DNA of 64,000 nucleotides, from the NCBI RefSeq assembly GCF_002803155.1, contig NZ_NNBP01000001.1, forward strand, positions 310,001 to 374,000, given 5' to 3'. This DNA comes from Streptomyces sp. CB02959. GTDB taxonomy: Bacteria; Actinomycetota; Actinomycetes; Streptomycetales; Streptomycetaceae. The position numbers and the translations under genes are program-made. The notes beneath the pieces were generated by a model. It was not told the DNA's origin. It saw nothing but the letters and a program-made list of their open reading frames with translations, and searched no databases. Below are positions 9,241-18,400 of this stretch, piece after piece (the first letter of the stretch is position 1; each line of letters starts with the position of its first letter).

Positions 9241-10674
9241 TCAGACCGTGGCGGACGCCTTGCCGCCGCCGGTCGGCACGGTGTCGGTGCCGGTGCCGGT
9301 GTCGGTGCCGACTTCCGCGTCGGCGTCGGGCAGTGTGCCGTGGCCGTCCGCGGTCAGCGTCCGTTCGTCGAACGGCAGCCGGCCGGCCAGCACTTCGGCG
9401 ACCCGGGCCTTGTCGATCTCCTTGGTCCAGGTGCCGATCAGGACGGTGGCCACCGCGTTGCCGGCGAAGTTGGTCATCGCCCGCGCCTCGCTCATGAAGC
9501 GGTCGATGCCGACGATCAGGCCGACGCCGTCGACGAGTTCGGGCCGGTGCGACTGGAGGCCGCCGGCCAGCGTCGCCAGGCCCGCGCCGGTGACCCCGGC
9601 CGCACCCTTCGAAGCGATGATCATGAAGACCAGGAGCGAGACCTGCTGGCCGAGGGAGAGCGGCTTGTCCATCGCCTCGGCGACGAACAGCGAGGCCATG
9701 GTCAGGTAGATGGCGGTGCCGTCGAGGTTGAAGCTGTAGCCGGTCGGGACGGTGATGCCGACGACCGGGCGGCTGACGCCCAGGTGCTCCATCTTCGCGA
9801 TCAGCCGGGGCAGCGCCGACTCCGAGGAGGAGGTCGACAGGATCAGCAGGAACTCCCGGCCGAGGTACTTCAGCAGCGCCAGCACGTTCACCCCGGCGAC
9901 CAGCCGGAGCAGCGTGCCGAGCACCACGACGACGAAGAGCAGACAGGTCAGGTAGAAGCCGACCATGATGACGGCCAGCGACTTCAGGGCGCTGATCCCG
10001 GTGGCGCCGACGACCGCGGCCATCGCGCCGAAGGCCCCCACCGGCGCCGCCCACATGATCATCGAGAGCACCCGGAAGACCAGCTTCTGGATGTGGCCGA
10101 TGCCGCGCAGCACCGGCTCGCCGGCCTTGCCGAGCGCCTGCAGCCCGAAGCCCACCAGCAGCGCCACCAGCAGGGTCTGGAGCACCTCGCCCTGGGTGAA
10201 GGCGGAGACCAGGGTGGTCGGGATGATCCCGAGGAGGAAGTCGGTGGTGGACTCGTGGCCGCCGGCGGTCTGGGCCTGGCCGGCGTGCCGGAGCGCGTCG
10301 GTCAGGTGCAGGCCGGAGCCGGGGTCCAGGAGGTTGCCGACGAGGAGGCCGATGGCCAGTGCCACGGTGGACATCAGCATGAAGTAGCCGAGGGCCAGCC
10401 CGCCGACCGCGCCGACCTTGGCGGCCTTACGGACCGAGCCGACGCCCAGCACGATGGTGCAGAAGATCACCGGCGAGATCATCATCTTGATGAGGTTGAC
10501 GAACCCGGTGCCGAGCGGTTTGAGCTCGACGGCGACGCCGGGCGCGGCGAATCCCACGGCGATGCCGAGCAGGACGGCGCCGATCACGGCGAGGTAGAGG
10601 AAGTGGGTCCGGTCCCGCTTGGCCGGCGGAGCGTCCTCGGCGGTGCCCCGGGACGACGGGGTCTGTGCAGCCAC
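9241..10674 (-). CDS. dctA: DctA-type C4-dicarboxylate/cation symporter
   Basis: A 477-residue membrane carrier of the DAACS (glutamate/dicarboxylate:H+ or Na+) family, expected to import succinate, fumarate and malate. Family signatures are present: the serine-rich hairpin STSSSESALPRLIAKM and the NLDGTAIYL motif of the substrate/cation site, plus about eight hydrophobic segments. The start is taken as GTG 10674 (VAAQTPSSRG) with an AAGGTAG ribosome site; an upstream ATG at 10761 would add 29 residues without a clear site. The C-terminal tail is Gly/Thr/Asp-rich (repeats such as GTDTGTGTDT). It is transcribed divergently from a CitA/DcuS-type sensor kinase, the usual control arrangement for such carriers. 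Confidence 0.93.
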   Translation of the reverse strand: MAAQTPSSRGTAEDAPPAKRDRTHFLYLAVIGAVLLGIAVGFAAPGVAVELKPLGTGFVNLIKMMISPVIFCTIVLGVGSVRKAAKVGAVGGLALGYFMLMSTVALAIGLLVGNLLDPGSGLHLTDALRHAGQAQTAGGHESTTDFLLGIIPTTLVSAFTQGEVLQTLLVALLVGFGLQALGKAGEPVLRGIGHIQKLVFRVLSMIMWAAPVGAFGAMAAVVGATGISALKSLAVIMVGFYLTCLLFVVVVLGTLLRLVAGVNVLALLKYLGREFLLILSTSSSESALPRLIAKMEHLGVSRPVVGITVPTGYSFNLDGTAIYLTMASLFVAEAMDKPLSLGQQVSLLVFMIIASKGAAGVTGAGLATLAGGLQSHRPELVDGVGLIVGIDRFMSEARAMTNFAGNAVATVLIGTWTKEIDKARVAEVLAGRLPFDERTLTADGHGTLPDADAEVGTDTGTGTDTVPTGGGKASATV

Positions 10675-10830
10675 GTGCTGCCCTACCTTTCTGACAGGGG
10701 GCCTCGGTTCTGCGCCGGTGAAGCGACTCGCGGCGCACAACAAGTCCCGGCGACTATGCACGTCGCTGTGGCGCCCGTCACCCTTGCGTACATTTCGTTC
10801 ACGTAAAAGTGACCGTGCAGACTGTTCTGT

Positions 10831-12486
10831 ATGCGCCTCCCCCGTTCGCGCCCGTCACGGCGGCTGCGCGGCCCCCGCAGCCTCGCCGGACAGCTCTTCG
10901 CCATGCAGGTCGTCCTGGTGGCGGTGGTGGTGCTGGGCTGCGTGGTTTTCGCGTACGTGAACGCCGGACGCCAGGCGGAGGAGACCGCGCGGCGGCAGGC
11001 GACCGCGGCGGCCACCGCCGTCGCCGACTCCCCGGCCGTGGTGGCCGCGGCCCGTACGAAGGACCCGACCGCCGCGCTCCAGCCGTACAGCGAGCGGCTG
11101 CGGCGGGACGCCGGGGTCGACTTCGTGGTGGTGATGGCGACGGACGGGACGCGCTGGACGCACCCGGAGCCGTCCGCGATCGGCGGGAAGTACCTCGGCC
11201 ACATCGGGCCCGCGCTCCGCGGCGAGATCTTCCCGGAGACCCACCTGGGGGTGCTCGGCCCGTCCGTGCGGGTCGTCGCCCCGGTCCGCGACCCCGAGCG
11301 GGGCGGCAGGATCACCGCGCTGGTCAGCTCCGGGATCACCATCGCCACCATCAGCCAGCAGCTGCGGGACCAGGTCCTGGCGCTGGTGGGGGTGGCCGCG
11401 GCGGCGCTGGCGCTGGGCGGCCTGGGGACGTACGTGGTCAACGCCCGGCTGCGCCGGCACACCCACGGGATGAACGCCGCCGAGCTGGCCCGGATGCACG
11501 ACTACCACGAGGCCGCGCTGCACGCCGTCCGCGAGGGGCTGCTGATGCTCGACGGGACGGGCCGGGTCGCGCTGATCAACGACGGCGGGCGGGAGCTGCT
11601 GGGCCTGACCGGGGACGCGGTGGGCCGGCCGGTCGACGGGCTGGGGCTGCCGGAGCCGCTGACCGAGGCGCTGCTGGCGGCCGGCCCGCGGGTCGACGAG
11701 CTGCACCTGACCGGCGACCGGGTGCTGGTCGTCAACTCCTCGCCGGTCTCCGGCGGCCAGCACCGCGGCAGCGTCGTCACCCTCCGCGACCACACCGAAC
11801 TCCAGGCGCTGTCGGGCGAGTTGGACTCCGTACGGGGCTTCGCCGAGGCGCTGCGCTCGCAGGCCCACGAGGCGGCCAACCGGCTGCACGCCGTGGTCTC
11901 GCTGATCGAACTGGGCCGGGCCGAGGAGGCCGTCACGTTCGCCACCGCCGAGCTGGAGCTGGCGCAGGCGCTGACCGACCAGGTGGTGGCCGCGGTCGCC
12001 GAACCGGTGCTGGCCGCGCTGCTGCTGGGCAAGGCCGCGCAGGCCAACGAGCACGGCGTGGAGCTGGTCCTGACCGAGGACAGCCGGATCGACGACGGGG
12101 TGATCCCGCCGGACCTGCCCGCCCGCGACCTGGTCACGGTGCTGGGCAACCTCATCGACAACGCCCTGGACGCCGCCGCCCCGCCGCAGGAGCACGACGC
12201 ACCGCCCCGGGTGCGGGTCACCGCGCGGGCGGACGGCGGCGAACTGCTGCTGAGCGTCACGGACAACGGTCCGGGGGTCGCCGCCGGCACCACCGAGGAG
12301 GTCTTCCGGCGCGGCTGGACCACCAAGGAGCGCACCGGCGGCGGCGCCCGGGGGCTGGGCCTGGCGCTCGTCCGGCAGGCGGTGCACCGCCACGGCGGCA
12401 CGGTGCTGCTCGACCGGGAGCCGGAGGGCGGCGCGCGGTTCACCGTGCGGCTGCCGCTGCGGACGTCGGAAGGGGCGGTCCGATGA
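10831..12486 (+). CDS. Sensor histidine kinase of the CitA/DcuS (C4-dicarboxylate/citrate) type
   Basis: A 551-residue kinase with a TM segment at about 24-45, an extracytoplasmic sensor domain (about 46-180), a second TM (about 185-205), a PAS-like domain (about 225-320), the short H-box ALRSQAHEAANRLHAVVSL and an ATPase domain (NLIDNALDAA, DNGPGV, GLGLALV). The His-Glu-Ala-Ala-Asn-Arg-Leu-His arrangement is typical of the CitA/DcuS/DctS group, which sense carboxylates directly. It is divergent from dctA and overlaps its response regulator by 4 nt, so it very likely controls dctA. No clear Shine-Dalgarno sequence precedes ATG 10831. Confidence 0.9.
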   Translation: MRLPRSRPSRRLRGPRSLAGQLFAMQVVLVAVVVLGCVVFAYVNAGRQAEETARRQATAAATAVADSPAVVAAARTKDPTAALQPYSERLRRDAGVDFVVVMATDGTRWTHPEPSAIGGKYLGHIGPALRGEIFPETHLGVLGPSVRVVAPVRDPERGGRITALVSSGITIATISQQLRDQVLALVGVAAAALALGGLGTYVVNARLRRHTHGMNAAELARMHDYHEAALHAVREGLLMLDGTGRVALINDGGRELLGLTGDAVGRPVDGLGLPEPLTEALLAAGPRVDELHLTGDRVLVVNSSPVSGGQHRGSVVTLRDHTELQALSGELDSVRGFAEALRSQAHEAANRLHAVVSLIELGRAEEAVTFATAELELAQALTDQVVAAVAEPVLAALLLGKAAQANEHGVELVLTEDSRIDDGVIPPDLPARDLVTVLGNLIDNALDAAAPPQEHDAPPRVRVTARADGGELLLSVTDNGPGVAAGTTEEVFRRGWTTKERTGGGARGLGLALVRQAVHRHGGTVLLDREPEGGARFTVRLPLRTSEGAVR

Positions 12487-13166
12487 GCGCCGCCGAGGCC
12501 ATCCGGGTGCTGGTCGTCGAGGACGATCCGGTCGCCGCGGCCGCGCACGCCCTGTACGTGGGGCGGGTGCCGGGCTTCGCGGTGTCCGGCACCGTGCACT
12601 CGGGCACCGGCGCCCGCCGCCACCTCGACCAGCACCCGGTCGATCTGCTGCTGCTGGACCTGTTCCTGCCGGACGGCCACGGGCTCCAGTTGGTGCGGAC
12701 GCTGCGCGCGGCCGGGCACACCGCGGACATCATCGCGGTGACCTCGGCCCGCGATCTGGCGATGGTCCGCGAGGGCGTCTCGCTGGGCGTCGTCCAGTAC
12801 GTGCTGAAGCCGTTCACCTTCGCCACCCTGCGGGACCGGCTGCTGCGCTACGCCGAGTTCCGCGCCACCACCGGGGAGGCCAGCGGGCAGGACGAGGTGG
12901 ACCGGGCGCTGGCGGCGCTGCGCGCGCCCCAGCCGGCCGCGCTGCCCAAGGGGCTGACCCCGGCCACCCTGCGGGCGGTGACCGATGTGCTGCGGGCCGC
13001 CGCCGACGGCCTGACGGCGACCGAGGCCGCCGCGGACGTGGGGATCTCCCGGATCACCGCCCGCCGCTATCTGGAGCACCTGGTGACCGGCGGCCGGGCC
13101 GCCCGCGCCCCGCAGTACGGGCAGGTGGGCCGCCCGGAGTTGCGCTACCGCTGGTCGGGGCATTGA
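12483..13166 (+). CDS. Response regulator of the CitB/DcuR type
   Basis: A 227-residue regulator. The receiver domain occupies about residues 7-125 (VLVVEDDPVA acidic pocket, LLLLDLFLPD phospho-acceptor Asp, YVLKPF lysine). The C-terminal helix-turn-helix is visible at GLTATEAAADVGISRITARRYLEHL, the winged-helix arrangement of CitB-family regulators. ATG 12483 overlaps the kinase stop (ATGA). The predicted target is the dctA promoter between 10675 and 10830. Confidence 0.92.
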   Translation: MSAAEAIRVLVVEDDPVAAAAHALYVGRVPGFAVSGTVHSGTGARRHLDQHPVDLLLLDLFLPDGHGLQLVRTLRAAGHTADIIAVTSARDLAMVREGVSLGVVQYVLKPFTFATLRDRLLRYAEFRATTGEASGQDEVDRALAALRAPQPAALPKGLTPATLRAVTDVLRAAADGLTATEAAADVGISRITARRYLEHLVTGGRAARAPQYGQVGRPELRYRWSGH

Positions 13167-13272
13167 CCCGGTGTGAGCGGTGAATTACGTTCAGCAGGCA
13201 GTAGGCCGTGGCTAGTTGACCGTGACCGGCCGGTCCGTGACGGGCCGGCCGCGGTTCGTGGGAGGTCGTGCC

Positions 13273-14649
13273 GTGCGCTCCACCAGCCCGCCGGGAAAGC
13301 CCCTCGCCCTGTTGACCGCCGCCGTGGTGGCCGCCGGCGTGCTCACCGCCTGCGGCGGCGGGTCCGGGGGCGATCCGAACACCGTCAAGGTCGCCTTCAT
13401 CAAGGACACCAACAGCCGGGTGACGGTCCGGGACGACTATGTCGCCCTGGTGGCACGGCAGTTCGAGCAGGCGTACCCGGGCAAGAAGGTCAAGCTGATC
13501 CCGGTCCAGGCGTCGGAGAACGACTACTACACCAAGATCCAGCAGATGATGCGGTCCCCGAAGACCGCGCCCGACGTGGTCTACGAGGACACCTTCCTGA
13601 TCAGCTCCGACATCACGGCGGGGCTGCTGCGGCCACTGGATCCGCAGCTCGCGTCCTGGGCCGACTGGCGGCAGTTCGAGCCGGCCGCGAAGGCCGCGGC
13701 CCGGGGGCAGGACGGGAAGACGTACGGCGTCCCGGACGGCACGGACACCCGCGGACTGTGGTTCAACCGGAAGGTCTTCGCCAAGGCCGGGCTGCCCGCC
13801 GACTGGCACCCGCGCACCTGGGACGAGGTCCTGGACGCGGCCCGCACGATCAAGCGGAAGGTGCCCGGGGTGATCCCGCTGAACGTCTTCACCGGCAAGG
13901 GCGCGGGTGAGGCCGCGGTGATGCAGGGCTTCGAGATGCTGCTCTACGGCACCGGGCCGGACCAGCTCTACGACCCGGCGGCGAAGAAGTGGGTCATCGG
14001 CACCCGGGGCTTCAAGGACAGCCTCCGCTTCCTCGACACCGTCTACAAGGAGAAGCTGGGCCCGGAGGTCTCCGACGCGCTCAGCCCCAACATCCAGACC
14101 AATGTGGCCGCCGAGCTGCTGCCCGAGCAGAAGCTCGCCATCGACCTCGACGGCTCCTGGCTCGGCCAGCAGTGGCAGCCGACCGGCGGCGGCAACCCGT
14201 GGCCGCAGTGGGCGGGGACGCTGGGCCAGGCGCCGTTCCCCACGCAGACCGGTGCCCCGCCGGGCCGGGTCAGCCTGGCCGGCGGCTGGACCTGGTCGAT
14301 CCCGGCCCGGGCGCCCCGGCCGGAGCTGGCCTGGCAGCTGATCAAGACCTTCCAGACCCGGGCGCATGCGCTGGACTGGTGCCTGCGGGGCGCCCAGATC
14401 GCCGTCCGCAAGGACGTCGCGGCCGATCCGCGGTACCTGAAGGCGGTGCCGGGGGTCGGCTTCTTCACCGGGCTGGTCGAGGTGAGCCGGTACCGCCCCG
14501 CCCTGCCGGAGTACCCCAGGGTCGCGGCCGCGATCGGGGAGGCGACGGAGTCCGTCACCGCCGGTGACGCCACCCCGGAGCAGGCCGCCGCCCGCTACGA
14601 CGACACGGTGCGCTCCCTGGTGGGCGGCGCGGTCGTCGACAAGCCGTGA
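13273..14649 (+). CDS. Sugar ABC transporter substrate-binding lipoprotein
   Basis: A 458-residue family 1 extracellular solute-binding protein. The signal peptide ends in a lipobox (VLTAC followed by GGGSGG), so it should be a membrane-anchored lipoprotein. The body shows features of maltose/trehalose-type binding proteins (KIQQMMRSPKTAPDVVYED, LAGGWTWSIP). GTG 13273 is preferred to the upstream GTG 13216 because GGAGGT at 13261-13266 has ideal spacing and the signal peptide then begins normally. The stop overlaps the next permease gene by one base. The sugar cannot be told from sequence; proximity to the GlgE pathway makes an alpha-glucoside plausible but unproven. Confidence 0.9.
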   Translation: MRSTSPPGKPLALLTAAVVAAGVLTACGGGSGGDPNTVKVAFIKDTNSRVTVRDDYVALVARQFEQAYPGKKVKLIPVQASENDYYTKIQQMMRSPKTAPDVVYEDTFLISSDITAGLLRPLDPQLASWADWRQFEPAAKAAARGQDGKTYGVPDGTDTRGLWFNRKVFAKAGLPADWHPRTWDEVLDAARTIKRKVPGVIPLNVFTGKGAGEAAVMQGFEMLLYGTGPDQLYDPAAKKWVIGTRGFKDSLRFLDTVYKEKLGPEVSDALSPNIQTNVAAELLPEQKLAIDLDGSWLGQQWQPTGGGNPWPQWAGTLGQAPFPTQTGAPPGRVSLAGGWTWSIPARAPRPELAWQLIKTFQTRAHALDWCLRGAQIAVRKDVAADPRYLKAVPGVGFFTGLVEVSRYRPALPEYPRVAAAIGEATESVTAGDATPEQAAARYDDTVRSLVGGAVVDKP

Positions 14650-15500
14650 TGCGCCGCCTGCTGCGCTGGTCGCCGATGGCGCCGGCCACCGTGCTGCTGC
14701 TCTTCCTGGCCGGTCCGATCGGCTACTGCGGCTACCTCGCGTTCACCGACACCCAGCTCACCGGCCAGGCGTCGGCGTCCTTCGTCGGGCTGGCCAACTT
14801 CCGCCATGCGCTGGCCGATCCGGAGTTCCGCACCGCGGCACTGCTGACCCTGGTGTTCACACTGGTCTCGGCGGTGCTGGGGCAGAACACCCTGGGGCTG
14901 GCGCTGGCCGGGCTGCTGCGGCGGGCCTCGCGGCCGGTGCGGGCGGTGACCGGTGCGGTGGTGATCACCGCCTGGGTGCTCCCGGAGATCGTCGCCGGCT
15001 TCCTGCTCTACACCTTCTTCGAGCGGCGCGGCACCCTCAACGCCCTGCTGGCCTGGCTCCATCTCCCCGCCCAGGACTGGCTGTTCACCCTGCCGATCCT
15101 GGCGGTGTCGTTCGCCAACGTGTGGCGCGGCACGGCGTTCTCGATGCTGGTCTACTCGGCGGCGCTGGCCGGCATCCCGCAGGAGGTCACCGAGTCGGCG
15201 GAGGTGGACGGCGCGGGCGGGCTGCGCCGGCTGTGGCACATCACGCTGCCGATGATCCGGCGTTCGATCGGCACCAACCTGATGCTCAACACCCTCCAGA
15301 CGCTGTCGGTCTTCGGGCTGATCTGGTCGATCACCCGGGGCGGCCCCGGCAACCGCAGCGAGACGCTGCCGGTGTTCATGTACGACCAGGCGTTCGTGAA
15401 GTCGCTGATCGGGTACGGCACGGCGGTGGCGCTGCTGCTGCTCGTGGTCGGTGCGCTGTTCTCCGCGGTGTACCTGCGGCTGCTGCGGGAGGAGGTCTGA
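14649..15500 (+). CDS. ABC sugar transporter permease, MalF/UgpA type
   Basis: A 283-residue integral membrane protein with about six TM segments and the EAA-loop signature (VTESAEVDGAGGLRRLWHIT, then LP) that docks the ATPase. ATG 14649 overlaps the TGA of the binding-protein gene, and a GTG immediately before it (14646) is an alternative. The stop overlaps the next permease by one base, giving a tightly coupled three-gene unit. Confidence 0.9.
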   Translation: MRRLLRWSPMAPATVLLLFLAGPIGYCGYLAFTDTQLTGQASASFVGLANFRHALADPEFRTAALLTLVFTLVSAVLGQNTLGLALAGLLRRASRPVRAVTGAVVITAWVLPEIVAGFLLYTFFERRGTLNALLAWLHLPAQDWLFTLPILAVSFANVWRGTAFSMLVYSAALAGIPQEVTESAEVDGAGGLRRLWHITLPMIRRSIGTNLMLNTLQTLSVFGLIWSITRGGPGNRSETLPVFMYDQAFVKSLIGYGTAVALLLLVVGALFSAVYLRLLREEV

Positions 15501-16354
15501 TGCGGTCCGGACGGCGGGGGTGGCCGCTGCCGCGCCGGGCGGTCCGGCGCCGGCTGGCCGCCGATGCCGCGCTGGCGGTGGTCGCGGTGGCGTTCGCGGT
15601 GCCGCTGGTGTGGCTGGTGCTGGCGTCGCTGGACGACCGGGCGACGCTGCGGGTGCGGCTCCCCGCCGCCCCGACGCTGCACAACTTCTCGGCGGTACTG
15701 ACCGACGAGATCACCTTCACGCCGATGCTCAACAGCCTGCTGATCTGCGGCGGGGCGACGCTGCTGACGGTGGGCTGCGCGGCACTGGCCGCCTATCCGC
15801 TGTCCCGCTTCCGGTCCCGCTTCGCCCGGCCGTTCCTGCTGACCGTGCTGTTCTCGGCCTGTCTGCCGGTGACCGCGGTGATGGTCCCGGTCTACGCGCT
15901 GTTCGTCCGGGTGGATCTGATCGACACCCGCTACGGCACCGCGTTGTTCCTGGCCGCGGCCCAGCTGCCGTTCGCGATCTGGCTGACGAAGAACTTCATG
16001 GACGGGGTGCCGACGGTCCTGGAGGAGGCGGCGTGGACCGACGGCGCCTCCTGGTGGCAGACCCTGCTGCGGGTCATCCTGCCGCTGATGGGCCCCGGCC
16101 TCTCGGTCGTCGCGGTCTACACCTTCATCATGATGTGGGGGAATTTCTTCGTCCCGTTCATGTTGCTGCTCTCGCCCGAGCAACTTCCGGCGTCGGTCAG
16201 TATTTTCGCTTTCTTCGGGAATTACGGTGCGGTCGCCTTCGGGGAACTCGCCGCATTCTCGATCCTGTACTCGACACCGGTCGTCCTGCTGTACATCCTT
16301 ATCTCCAGGCGCCTCGGCGGCGGCTTCACCCTCGGAGGTGCCGTGAAGGGCTGA
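15500..16354 (+). CDS. ABC sugar transporter permease, MalG/UgpE type
   Basis: A 284-residue permease with six predicted TM helices and the EAA loop LEEAAWTDGASWWQTLLRVI followed by LPL. ATG 15500 overlaps the preceding stop (TGATG) and has GGAGGAGG just upstream. No ATP-binding subunit follows; in Streptomyces such importers generally share the ATPase MsiK encoded elsewhere. The last part of the gene (after about 16140) is less GC-rich than the rest. Confidence 0.9.
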   Translation: MRSGRRGWPLPRRAVRRRLAADAALAVVAVAFAVPLVWLVLASLDDRATLRVRLPAAPTLHNFSAVLTDEITFTPMLNSLLICGGATLLTVGCAALAAYPLSRFRSRFARPFLLTVLFSACLPVTAVMVPVYALFVRVDLIDTRYGTALFLAAAQLPFAIWLTKNFMDGVPTVLEEAAWTDGASWWQTLLRVILPLMGPGLSVVAVYTFIMMWGNFFVPFMLLLSPEQLPASVSIFAFFGNYGAVAFGELAAFSILYSTPVVLLYILISRRLGGGFTLGGAVKG

Positions 16355-16486
16355 GCCGCCGCAGCAAAGTGCCTGGCCAGCGGCATGATCAGCCGAGAAT
16401 GGCGGGAAACCGCCGAAAGCTGGCCGGGGTCCGCCGGGCGCCCCGTAGCTTCCTCCAACCTGCAAACTTGGATATCCACACGATAG

Positions 16487-17224
16487 GTGCGAAGCCATCC
16501 CGTCACTTACCGTGTGCCGGTGAACACGCACGACGGGGATGCACGCAGGCCCCCCTTCAACGCCGCCGCCGCCCGTCGGCTGCGCGAGGCCCTGGGCATG
16601 ACCCACGCGCATGTCGCCTACGGAATCTGGGCCGCCTACGGAATTCGGCTGGAACCCGCCGCGGTGGCGTCCTGGGAATTGGGGGAAAACACTCCCACCG
16701 AGGCCGAACTGACCGCGCTGGCGGGCGCCTTGTGGTGCGCCCCCGCCGAACTCATCGGCGCCCCCGGCACGCTCCGCGAATTCCGGCTGGCGCTCGGTCT
16801 CGCCCCGGCCGACCTGGCGCTGCGGATCGGCATGGACCAGGCGGCGTACGAGCGGCTGGAGGCCGGCGGGCGGTGGACCGGCACCGACCGGCAGGCCGCG
16901 GAGCTGGCGCAGGTGCTGCGGCTGCCGCTGCCCTCGCTGATCCGCTTCACCGGCCAGGAGGAGCGCCTGGTCGAGTTGCTGACCAGTGCCGCCACCATCC
17001 GCTGGCAGGGGTACGTCCGCCCGATCGGCAAGCTCGCGCCGGTGCCCAAGGAGCGGCTGCAGGAGGCCCTGCAGGCGCTGCACGAGGAGTACCACGCGAC
17101 GATGACCGCCTCGCTGAGCTGGACCGGCGGGGACGCGCCGGACGAGGCCGGCAAGGCGGGCCGGGTCTTCCTCGACGGCATCGTGGCGGAGTTCTGGCGG
17201 CGGGTCGGCGAGCCGTCGCCCTGA
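16487..17224 (+). CDS. Helix-turn-helix (XRE-like) regulator with two HTH segments
   Basis: Up to 245 residues. Two XRE-like helix-turn-helix regions are visible: RRLREALGMTHAHVAYGIWA with WELGENTPTEAELTAL, and REFRLALGLAPADLALRIGM with YERLEAGGRWTGTDRQ. The C-terminal 90 residues are helical without a recognised domain. The start is uncertain: GTG at 16487, 16514 or 16520 are all in frame and none has a good ribosome site. It lies alone between the sugar importer and an ABC system and could control either. I do not know a characterised homolog. Confidence 0.75.
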   Translation: MRSHPVTYRVPVNTHDGDARRPPFNAAAARRLREALGMTHAHVAYGIWAAYGIRLEPAAVASWELGENTPTEAELTALAGALWCAPAELIGAPGTLREFRLALGLAPADLALRIGMDQAAYERLEAGGRWTGTDRQAAELAQVLRLPLPSLIRFTGQEERLVELLTSAATIRWQGYVRPIGKLAPVPKERLQEALQALHEEYHATMTASLSWTGGDAPDEAGKAGRVFLDGIVAEFWRRVGEPSP

Positions 17225-17489
17225 CCCCGCCCGGACCCGGAGCCGCCTCCCGCCCGGACCCGGTGCCGAGACGGACCCCGACGCGGACCCTGATGTGTCC
17301 GCGTCGGTCTGCGGGCGGACGGCCGTCCGTCCAGAGGATGACGCGGCCGCCGGGTGTGGCACTTCCGGCCGGTCCGGCTTTCGGTCCTTCCGGCCGAAGC
17401 CCGAGCCGACCTGCGGCGCCGAGGATGGGGAGGGCGTTTTCACGCCGTCCGCCGTCCTTCTCGTCCTCGTACGCCTCCCAGGAGTTGTG

Positions 17490-18278
17490 GTGCCGCACAC
17501 CGCCGTCCCTCGTCCCGCCGTCCCCACCCGCACCACCACGGCCGTCGCCGCCCGGGCCACCGATCTGAGCAAGGTCTACGGCCAGGGGGAGACCCGGGTG
17601 GTCGCGCTGGACTCCGTCGACGTGGAGTTCGGCCGGGCCCGGTTCACCGCGATCATGGGGCCGTCCGGGTCCGGCAAGTCCACCCTGATGCACTGCATGG
17701 CCGGGCTGGACTCGGTCACCTCCGGCTCGGCCCGGATCGGCGACGTGGAGCTGGCCGCGCTGAACGACAAGCAGCTGACCCGGCTGCGCCGCGACAAGAT
17801 CGGCTTCATCTTCCAGGCGTTCAACCTGCTGCCGACGCTGACCGCGCTGGAGAACATCACGCTGCCGATGGACATCGCCGGCCGCCGCCCGGACCGGGAG
17901 TGGGTCGACCGGGTCGTGGAGACGGTGGGGCTGTCCGGTCGGCTGAAGCACCGGCCGGCCCAGCTCTCCGGCGGCCAGCAGCAGCGGGTCGCGGTGGCGC
18001 GGGCGCTGGCCGCCCAGCCGGAGATCATCTTCGCGGACGAGCCGACCGGCAACCTCGACTCCCGGTCCGGCGCCGAAGTGCTGGGTTTCCTGCGGGAGTC
18101 GGTGCGGGCGATGGACCAGACCGTGGTGATGGTCACCCACGACCCGGTCGCCGCGGCCTTCGCGGATCGGGTGGTCTTCCTCGCGGACGGCCGGATCGTC
18201 GACGAACTGCCCGAGCCGACCGCGGACGCCGTACTGGACCGGATGCGGCGCTTCGAGGCCGCAGGCCGGACCAACTAG
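17490..18278 (+). CDS. ABC transporter ATP-binding protein, MacB/LolD type
   Basis: A 262-residue ATPase: Walker A GPSGSGKST, Q-loop FIFQAFNLLPTLTALENI, signature LSGGQQQRVA, Walker B IIFADEPTGNLD and H-loop VMVTHDP. The DEPTGNLD form and pairing with an FtsX-type permease identify the MacB/LolD class, which drives extrusion or periplasmic work rather than import. GTG 17490 (or the adjoining GTG 17487) follows CAGGAG at 17479-17484. The 3' end runs into a roughly 20-bp tandem repeat (18259-18335) before the permease gene. Confidence 0.93.
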   Translation: MPHTAVPRPAVPTRTTTAVAARATDLSKVYGQGETRVVALDSVDVEFGRARFTAIMGPSGSGKSTLMHCMAGLDSVTSGSARIGDVELAALNDKQLTRLRRDKIGFIFQAFNLLPTLTALENITLPMDIAGRRPDREWVDRVVETVGLSGRLKHRPAQLSGGQQQRVAVARALAAQPEIIFADEPTGNLDSRSGAEVLGFLRESVRAMDQTVVMVTHDPVAAAFADRVVFLADGRIVDELPEPTADAVLDRMRRFEAAGRTN

Positions 18279-18335
18279 CCGCAGGCCGGACCAGCCAACC
18301 GCAGGCCGCACCAGCGCGGCCGCAGGCCGAGCGAG
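18259..18335 (+). repeat. Four tandem copies of a 20-bp unit spanning the ATPase stop codon
   Basis: The core CCGCAGGCC recurs at 18259, 18279, 18299 and 18320 (periods 20, 20, 21); the first two copies continue as GGACCA and the third as GCACCA. The first copy holds the last codons and TAG stop (18276-18278) of the ATPase gene, so the spacer seems to have grown by duplication of the gene end. Confidence 0.8.
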
Positions 18336-18400
18336 CCCGTCGCCGAGCCGTCCGCCCCACACCCGAGCCCCGGCCCCGTACCCAGGACTGACACACCACC

